From: Candidatus Gastranaerophilales bacterium
GTDB lineage: Bacteria > Cyanobacteriota > Vampirovibrionia > Gastranaerophilales > Gastranaerophilaceae
DNA: 64,000 nucleotides
Direction: 5' to 3'
Assembly (NCBI GenBank): GCA_944325875.1
Contig: CALVBU010000001.1
Coordinates: 124,001 to 188,000 of the forward strand
Below the pieces are notes generated by a model, which was not told the DNA's origin, searched no databases, and worked only from the letters and a program-made list of their open reading frames with translations. Both the position numbers and the translations under genes were made by a program. Shown piece after piece: positions 58,858-64,000 of this stretch (its first letter is position 1; every line of letters begins with the position of its first letter).

Positions 58858-59979
58858 ATGAAAAAATTTATAATTGGGCTTTTTTCAATTTGTCTATTTG
58901 CATGTCCTACATTTGCAGAAAATAACGCAGAATTACCCTCTGAGACTGGTATTGTAGAAAGTATTCAATATGAAGATGTACAAAACATTGAACAAGGTGA
59001 TAATAATGTTAAACAGGTTGCACTCGTCAAAGTTCTAAGCGGGAAATTCAAAGGAACTGAAAGATTAATAGATAATATGCTTACAGGAAATCCTGCATAC
59101 GACATAAACCTAAACAAAGGTGATAAAGTTATACTCCATGTTGAAAAAAAATCAGATGAAGTAATTGATGCAGATGATCTAGACTTTTTCATTGCCGACA
59201 TAAAAAGAGACAACGCTCTAATGTTTGTATCAGGATTATTTGTTATCTTACTGCTTTTAATAGGAAGAAAAAAAGGAATTTACAGCCTTGTATCTATTAT
59301 AGCAACAGTTGCACTAATATTTTTTATGCTTATGCCAATGATTTTAAGCGGCTTTTGTCCTATTGCATCAGCTGTACTTGTTGGCATTTTATCTACAATA
59401 ATAACCATTTATCTTGTAGGTGGATTTAATTCAAAAAGTTCCTCTGCAATAATCGGGACATCCTTAAGTCTTATATTTGCAGGAGGACTTTCACTTTTTA
59501 CAATTTATCTTGCACATCTCACAGGCTTTGCAGGAGAAGAAAGTATGTTTTTATATTCTGCTCATCCTGAACTTAACTTTCCAGGACTTTTATCAGCATC
59601 AATGATTATAGCTGCCCTTGGCGCACTTATGGATACTGGTGTATCTATAGCAAGTGCAATTAACGAAATTTATGAAACAGATAAAACACTTTCTATAAAA
59701 CAATTATTTAAATCAGGGATGAACATAGGAAAAGATGTTATAGGAACAATGTCTAACACCCTAATTTTAGTATATTTAGGAGCATCTCTTCCTCTTGTCC
59801 TATTATCAAACAATATTGATTTGCAAAAATTCTTTAACCTTAATCAGGTAGCAACAGAAATATCTTCAGCTCTAATCGGGAGTATAGCAATACTTCTTTG
59901 CGTACCTCTTACAGCTTTGATAAGCGCATATTTGATAAAAAATCAAAAAGAAAAAGTTGAATTTGACTTTGATAAATAA
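58858..59979 (+). CDS. YibE/F-family membrane protein
   Basis: 373 residues from ATG 58858, with AAAGGAG upstream and a signal peptide (MKKFIIGLFSICLFACPTFA). A short exposed beta domain (about 25-115, with VLSGKFKGTERLIDNML) is followed by seven or eight membrane helices (MFVSGLFVILLLLIG, IFFMLMPMILSGF, ALGALMDTGVSIASAINEI, TMSNTLILVYLGASLPL). This is the YibE/F architecture; the family is thought to be transport-related but is uncharacterised. A frame back to 58720 lacks support. Confidence 0.92.
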   Translation: MKKFIIGLFSICLFACPTFAENNAELPSETGIVESIQYEDVQNIEQGDNNVKQVALVKVLSGKFKGTERLIDNMLTGNPAYDINLNKGDKVILHVEKKSDEVIDADDLDFFIADIKRDNALMFVSGLFVILLLLIGRKKGIYSLVSIIATVALIFFMLMPMILSGFCPIASAVLVGILSTIITIYLVGGFNSKSSSAIIGTSLSLIFAGGLSLFTIYLAHLTGFAGEESMFLYSAHPELNFPGLLSASMIIAALGALMDTGVSIASAINEIYETDKTLSIKQLFKSGMNIGKDVIGTMSNTLILVYLGASLPLVLLSNNIDLQKFFNLNQVATEISSALIGSIAILLCVPLTALISAYLIKNQKEKVEFDFDK

Positions 59980-59990
59980 TAAGTAACACA

Positions 59991-60028
59991 TACCAAAAAG
60001 GAGAGTCTAATGACTCTCCTTTTTGGTA
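59991..60028. terminator. Bidirectional terminator between yibE/F and metK
   Basis: TACCAAAAAGGAGAGTC pairs with GACTCTCCTTTTTGGTA, 17 bp, 4-nt loop. Confidence 0.92.
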
Positions 60029-60043
60029 ACTTAATTGCAATAA

Positions 60044-61318
60044 TTACTTAGCGCAAGAACATAGACTACAAGCTTGAGACTTTAAAGCTTCAGCCTTTTC
60101 AGTTCTTTCCCAAGGAACATCAATATCAGTTCTGCCCATATGACCATAAGCAGCTAATAATTGATAGAATTTACCGCCATTTTTAGCAGGTAATCCGCGC
60201 AAATCAAATTGTTTAATGATTGCAGCAGGTCTTAGGTCAAAGTTTTTAGCAACCAAAGCTGAAATTTCATCATCTGAAATTTTACCTGTACCAAATGTAT
60301 CAACCATGATTGAAACAGGTTCTGCAACACCGATAGCATAAGCTAATTCGATTTCACATTTTTCAGCTAAACCTGAAGCAACAATATTTTTAGCAACCCA
60401 ACGAGAAGCGTAAGCTGCAGATCTATCAACTTTTGTAGGATCTTTTCCAGAGAAAGCTCCACCACCGTGACGAGAATAACCACCGTAAGTATCAACAATA
60501 ATCTTACGACCTGTTAGACCAGCATCACCTTGAGGTCCGCCAACTACAAATCTACCAGATGGGTTAACTAAAATTTTAGTTTCGCTATCTAATTTAATTG
60601 TTTCATTTTCAAATACTGCATCAATTACATATTTTTTAATATCATTTCTAATAATTTCTTGAACTTTAGAATTATCAGAAACCCCATTAATTTCAGGATC
60701 ATGCTGAGTAGAAATCAATACAGTATCAATTCTTGATGGTTTTCCGTCTACATATTCAACTGTAACTTGAGATTTACCATCAGGTCTTAGGTATGATACC
60801 AAACCTTGTTTTCTAACTTGAGCTAATCTATAAGATAATTTATGAGCTAAGCTGATTGGTAAAGGCATTAATTCTGGAGTTTCATTACAAGCATAACCAA
60901 ACATAATACCTTGGTCACCAGCACCGATATTTTCAGTTTCTGCAACTGAAGTATCAGCATTTTCACTTCTTGATTCAAGAGCTTTATTTACACCGCCAGC
61001 GATATCGCAAGACTGTTCATCAATACTTGTTAAAACTGCACAAGTATCAGCATCAAAACCGCCACCAGATGCTCCTGAATAACCAATATTCTTAATTGTA
61101 CTTCTTACAACTGAAGGAATGTCTACATAACAATCAGATGTAATTTCACCGCAAACAAGAGCCATGCCTGTAGTAACCGTAGTTTCTGCAGCAACACGAG
61201 ATTGCGGATATTTTGTTAAAAATTCGTCCAAAATAGCATCAGAAATCTGATCGCATACTTTGTCGGGGTGACCTTCCGTAACTGATTCGGAAGTGAATAA
61301 AAAGTTTCTTGGTGTCAT
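60044..61318 (-). CDS. metK: S-adenosylmethionine synthetase
   Basis: 424 residues from ATG 61318, with AGGAG about 12 nt upstream. MetK blocks: [21 protein letters not shown] at the N-terminus, [18 protein letters not shown] (about 126-143), [24 protein letters not shown] and [20 protein letters not shown]. It makes SAM from methionine and ATP. The C-terminus ends in an unusual CSLCSC cysteine cluster. A folded GC-rich leader precedes it, probably regulatory; a 54-codon gene lies upstream in the same direction. Confidence 0.97.
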   Translation of the reverse strand: MTPRNFLFTSESVTEGHPDKVCDQISDAILDEFLTKYPQSRVAAETTVTTGMALVCGEITSDCYVDIPSVVRSTIKNIGYSGASGGGFDADTCAVLTSIDEQSCDIAGGVNKALESRSENADTSVAETENIGAGDQGIMFGYACNETPELMPLPISLAHKLSYRLAQVRKQGLVSYLRPDGKSQVTVEYVDGKPSRIDTVLISTQHDPEINGVSDNSKVQEIIRNDIKKYVIDAVFENETIKLDSETKILVNPSGRFVVGGPQGDAGLTGRKIIVDTYGGYSRHGGGAFSGKDPTKVDRSAAYASRWVAKNIVASGLAEKCEIELAYAIGVAEPVSIMVDTFGTGKISDDEISALVAKNFDLRPAAIIKQFDLRGLPAKNGGKFYQLLAAYGHMGRTDIDVPWERTEKAEALKSQACSLCSCAK

Positions 61319-61349
61319 TTTCCAATTTCTCCTTAATTTGTATTTCGGT

Positions 61350-61387
61350 CCGGCGAACCTTATCACCGTCAACCCGCCGGTAAGGTT
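61350..61387 (-). promoter_or_regulatory. Candidate pseudoknot/switch RNA in the metK leader
   Basis: In RNA sense AACCTTA (61381-61387) is directly followed by CCGGCG (61375-61380), a 12-nt stretch, then TAAGGTT (61356-61362) and CGCCGG (61350-61355). Both pairs are perfect but cross each other, so they form either an H-type pseudoknot with partly open stems or two alternative hairpins. It lies about 30 nt before the metK start. The GC content contrasts with the surroundings. I cannot match it to a named SAM riboswitch. Confidence 0.6.
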
Positions 61388-61457
61388 TTTAATTCCGACC
61401 CGGCAATGTCATTAAGAAACAGTTTACAACTAACAAACTTTAAAATCAAATAAAGTA

Positions 61458-61622
61458 TTAACTTTCCTTAACGTAAGAGACGTTCACTACAACATTTCGT
61501 TCCAAAACTTCAACAACAGACCACCGAATAGGGCTAATATTTTTCATAAAAAGTTTATGCTCAATATCTCCATTGTCAAATGGAATAGAAATCTCTAGGT
61601 TTATATTTTCAGATACAATCAT
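61458..61622 (-). CDS. 54-residue small protein upstream of metK
   Basis: ATG 61622 to TAA 61458, beginning MIVSENINLEISIPFDNGDI and ending in a beta-strand-like tail VLERNVVVNVSYVKES. The alternating hydrophobic pattern suggests a small beta protein. A perfect TATAAT (61629-61634) ends 6 nt before ATG, so the mRNA should be leaderless. Unknown family. About 140 bp separate its stop from metK, which may share the transcript; the leader pseudoknot lies in between. Confidence 0.62.
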   Translation of the reverse strand: MIVSENINLEISIPFDNGDIEHKLFMKNISPIRWSVVEVLERNVVVNVSYVKES

Positions 61623-61634
61623 ACTTTTATTATA
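61623..61634 (-). promoter_or_regulatory. -10 element before a leaderless small gene
   Basis: Minus strand TATAAT (61629-61634), AAAAGT, ATG 61622. It begins right after the glmS terminator T tract, which therefore occupies the spacer. Confidence 0.6.
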
Positions 61635-61636
61635 TT

Positions 61637-61669
61637 AAAAAAAAGAGGGAAGAAATAGTCCCTCTTTTT
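61637..61669 (-). terminator. Terminator of glmS
   Basis: On the minus strand AAAAAGAGGGA pairs with TCCCTCTTTTT (11 bp, 8-nt loop), ending in a run of 8 T. Confidence 0.9.
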
Positions 61670-61686
61670 ATTTATATTAAAAATTC

Positions 61687-63531
61687 TTATTCAACAGTAA
61701 CTGACTTAGCAAGGTTTCTAGGCTGGTCAACATCTTTTCCTAAGAACTCAGATATATAATACGCCAAAAGCTGCAAAGGTATCATTGCAATTATTGGAGA
61801 CAACAACTCTTGAACATCAGGAACTTCAATAATATTTTCAAATAGATCCTTTAGTTTTTCATCTTTTGAGTTAGTCAATGCAATCATACGAGCATCACGA
61901 GCTTTTGCTTCTTCACTGTTAGATAATAGTTTTTCATATACAGAGCCTTTCATCAAAATTGAAAGAACAGGCATTGTATTATCAAGCATAGCAATCGGAC
62001 CATGCTTCAATTCACCAGCAGGATAACCAGTTGCATTTATATAACTGATTTCTTTTAATTTTAAAGCACCTTCTAAAGCAGTTGGGAAATTAATTCCACG
62101 CGCAATATAAATGAAATCTTTTGTATTGGCATAAACTTTAGCACAATTTTGAATTTGTTCTTTATTTGAAAGGATTTGCTCTATTTTTTGAGGTACTTGC
62201 ATTAATTCAGCTTTTAAAGATTTCAAATCGGTTTCAGCTAAACTTCCTTTTATTTCAGCCATATACATAGCAAGAAGATAGAAAGAAACAAGTTGAGCTA
62301 TATATGATTTTGTCGCTGCAACTGAAACTTCAATACCAGCATTAACAGATAATAGACTATCAGCTTCCCTTGCCATAGCCGAATCTGGTCTATTAGTAAT
62401 AATTAATATGTGAGATCCTTTTGCTTTTGATTGCTTAATCGCAGTCAAAGTATCAGCTGTCTCACCAGATTGTGAAACCCCGATTACAAGAGTATGAGAA
62501 TCTGTAACAGTCTTACGATAAATATATTCACTTGATGCTTCAACATCAACAGGAATTCCACAGAAATTCTCAATTATATATTTACCAATCATCGCAGCAT
62601 GTAAAGATGTTCCACATGCAATAATCTGAATTCTATTAAGATTTTTTAAAGTTTCCTTAGTTAGATTAACCTCGTTTAATACAACAGGCTCATCGCAAGA
62701 ATGCATTCTGCCAACAAGAATATTTCTTATTACATCAGGTTGTTCATGAATTTCTTTCAACATAAAATGTTTAAAGCCCATTTTACTTAAAGCCACAGGC
62801 TCCCAAGGCAACACTTCAACTTTCTGAGGAAGCTCAGTTCCGTTTTCATCGATAAGCTTCATAGAGTCTCTTGTTAATGTAACAATCTGATTATCAGCAA
62901 GATACATAGCTTTTTTAGTATGTTTAATAATCGCAGGTACATCTGATGCTACGAAATATTCACCATCACTAATACCAACTAACAATGGAGCATTTCTTTT
63001 TGTAGCAACGAGCTTATCTTTTTCGTCATTATGCAACACGCAAAGAGCATAAGCCCCTTCAATTTCCTTTGTAGCAATTCTAACAGCTTCAGTTAAATCT
63101 TTTGTTTCAGAATATTTTCTAGCTACCAAATGCGCTACAACCTCTGTATCAGTTTGAGTTTTAAAAACACAACCAAGAGCTGTTAATTTTTCTCTCAATT
63201 CTTTATAGTTTTCGATAATACCATTATGAACAAGAACCAGATTTCCACAGTTACAAGTATGTGGATGAGCATTTAGTGCTGTAGGTGCACCATGAGTAGC
63301 CCATCTAATATGTCCGATACCAACTGTTGCAGAAGATATTTCTGAACGATGAGGCATTAACTCTGCACTCAAATTCTCTAACTTTCCAACAGCTTTATAA
63401 ACTTTTATTTTATCAGGACATCTAACTGCAATACCTGATGAATCATATCCTCTATATTCTAATTGTTTTAAACCATCAAGTAATATATCAACTACAGATT
63501 TACTACCTATATAACCTACTATTCCACACAT
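61687..63531 (-). CDS. glmS: Glutamine-fructose-6-phosphate aminotransferase (isomerizing)
   Basis: 614 residues. The N-terminal glutaminase domain has the catalytic Cys2 (MCGIVGYIG), RGYDSSGIAV and HIRWATHGAP. Two SIS domains follow (ACGTSLHAAMIGKYI, IGVSQSGETADT) and the C-terminal tail DQPRNLAKSVTVE is intact. It makes glucosamine-6-phosphate for peptidoglycan and other amino sugars. GGAGAG precedes ATG, and GATATAAT upstream is the likely -10. No glmS ribozyme-like structure is apparent in the short leader. Confidence 0.98.
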   Translation of the reverse strand: MCGIVGYIGSKSVVDILLDGLKQLEYRGYDSSGIAVRCPDKIKVYKAVGKLENLSAELMPHRSEISSATVGIGHIRWATHGAPTALNAHPHTCNCGNLVLVHNGIIENYKELREKLTALGCVFKTQTDTEVVAHLVARKYSETKDLTEAVRIATKEIEGAYALCVLHNDEKDKLVATKRNAPLLVGISDGEYFVASDVPAIIKHTKKAMYLADNQIVTLTRDSMKLIDENGTELPQKVEVLPWEPVALSKMGFKHFMLKEIHEQPDVIRNILVGRMHSCDEPVVLNEVNLTKETLKNLNRIQIIACGTSLHAAMIGKYIIENFCGIPVDVEASSEYIYRKTVTDSHTLVIGVSQSGETADTLTAIKQSKAKGSHILIITNRPDSAMAREADSLLSVNAGIEVSVAATKSYIAQLVSFYLLAMYMAEIKGSLAETDLKSLKAELMQVPQKIEQILSNKEQIQNCAKVYANTKDFIYIARGINFPTALEGALKLKEISYINATGYPAGELKHGPIAMLDNTMPVLSILMKGSVYEKLLSNSEEAKARDARMIALTNSKDEKLKDLFENIIEVPDVQELLSPIIAMIPLQLLAYYISEFLGKDVDQPRNLAKSVTVE

Positions 63532-63620
63532 ATCTAAATTCTCTCCAATAAAATCATTAACTATAAGGATATTATATCATCAAAATTTAAAAATTTTATA
63601 TCCTTATAAAAGTTTTACAT

Positions 63621-64000
63621 CTATGACATAAGATCTGAAACATTCTGTAGAAAAGCTCTTGTAACAGCAATAGCATTTGAAATTCCATCTTGAGCTATTG
63701 CATGCCAGACATTATTATTTGTAGTTTTTGGTTTTGGTGTACACTCACTTAAGAACACAGCTTCTTCAAACAAATCAAGAAAATCACCCTTTGGAACCTC
63801 CAATTCTGGAGGTTGAGCGTTAGCGATAAACTGATCTTCATTAGCATAAACATAATTTTCAAATCTCTTATGCATAGACAAATCCCGCCATTTTTCTAAA
63901 ATATTTCCTCGTTCAACATGATTCGGTTGTGTAATATCCTGAAGAAAATGGAGTGCTCGACCAGCTTCAGATAAAGCTTTTTTCTCATCCAATTCAAGAT
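63621..64000 (-). CDS. Zinc-dependent phospholipase C-like protein (partial, 5' end outside window)
   Basis: The frame is open through the window edge (LELDEKKALSEAGRALHFLQD), so at least 126 C-terminal residues are seen. GRALHFLQDITQPNHVERGN matches the zinc-ligand helix of the phospholipase C/alpha-toxin and S1-P1 nuclease fold (G-x-x-x-H-x-x-x-D...P-x-H), followed by HKRFENYVYAN (HxxFE). These enzymes hydrolyse phospholipids or nucleic acids at a trinuclear zinc site, normally outside the cell. The N-terminal Trp ligand and any signal peptide are beyond the window. Confidence 0.75.
   Translation of the reverse strand, partial: LELDEKKALSEAGRALHFLQDITQPNHVERGNILEKWRDLSMHKRFENYVYANEDQFIANAQPPELEVPKGDFLDLFEEAVFLSECTPKPKTTNNNVWHAIAQDGISNAIAVTRAFLQNVSDLMS

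Noticed and set aside
61319-61372. Longer N-terminus for MetK
   Set aside because: It would translate the folded GC-rich leader; the conserved MetK N-terminus and the SD fit ATG 61318.
63532-63620. glmS ribozyme in the glmS leader
   Set aside because: The leader is only a few tens of nucleotides and shows no double-pseudoknot core.

Overview
The window is low-GC bacterial chromosome (roughly one third G+C by eye) with tightly packed genes on both strands. Three traits suggest an uncultured gut Melainabacteria/Vampirovibrionia genome of the Gastranaerophilales type. There are four pseudopilin-like genes whose N-termini follow the pattern (K)(R/N/T)xAFTLAEVLITLG. Several lineage-type proteins begin with a short Ser/Asn-rich leader and a NFTG/SFTG/SFDG motif. 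Housekeeping genes are of the ThyX, DapL, RuvB and class-4 UDG kinds. This placement rests on pattern recognition; no database search was run.

Layout. 1-5700: a partial CHASE2-GGDEF sensor with a coupled small gene, rpmE, a DUF3137-like membrane protein, thyX and a pectate-lyase-like protein. 5800-13800: a secreted GH13 enzyme, a flavodoxin/DUF3737/CMD-cupin operon divergent from a LysR gene, and a MarR-DHA2 exporter-small protein operon. 13800-26800: two tRNA-Arg genes, lemA, an LCP protein, mgtE, argS, a TPR protein, a HAD phosphatase, proS, a frameshifted relic, a calpain-like protein and an LPG-flippase-like membrane protein. 26800-41700: a kinase-fold-like protein, a membrane protein behind a highly structured leader, pseudopilins, UDG, an AGCS symporter, queA-yidC, a lethal-factor-like metalloprotease, an FkbM methyltransferase, tRNA-Pro, a second HExGH membrane protease, a thioesterase-RluB-CoaE operon and a secreted-type CHAP/NlpC-like protein. 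41700-54400: msbA-like ABC exporter, ugd, tRNA-Leu, rplS-rbgA-rnhB, and glgA with a 1190-residue zinc-ribbon/degenerate-ATPase/TPR protein. 54400-64000: dapL, ruvB, two tandemly duplicated pseudopilins (with a duplicated ruvB tail between them), a YibE/F protein, metK behind a GC-rich pseudoknot-like leader, glmS and the 3' part of a phospholipase-C-like gene.

Two regulatory themes stand out. First, three of the four pseudopilin genes carry the same leader of about 150 nt. Each copy has its own promoter, a 16-codon mini-ORF with an exact run of 11 G, a conserved anti-Shine-Dalgarno box (ACCTCC) and a conserved hairpin. Second, twelve genes that lack a Shine-Dalgarno sequence all have a -10-like hexamer ending exactly 6 nt before the start codon, several with a good -35 at 17-18 bp. 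This is the geometry of leaderless mRNAs, while the remaining genes have ordinary GGAG-type ribosome binding sites.

Functionally the region combines core housekeeping (translation, RNA modification, cell-envelope precursors, SAM synthesis, DNA repair) with surface and secreted functions (pseudopilins, LCP, UDP-glucuronate, lipid/LPG export, carbohydrate-active enzymes) and a set of candidate effector-like enzymes (calpain-like, lethal-factor-like, kinase-like, phospholipase-C-like). Several genuine-looking genes of 50-59 codons are added here from direct translation.
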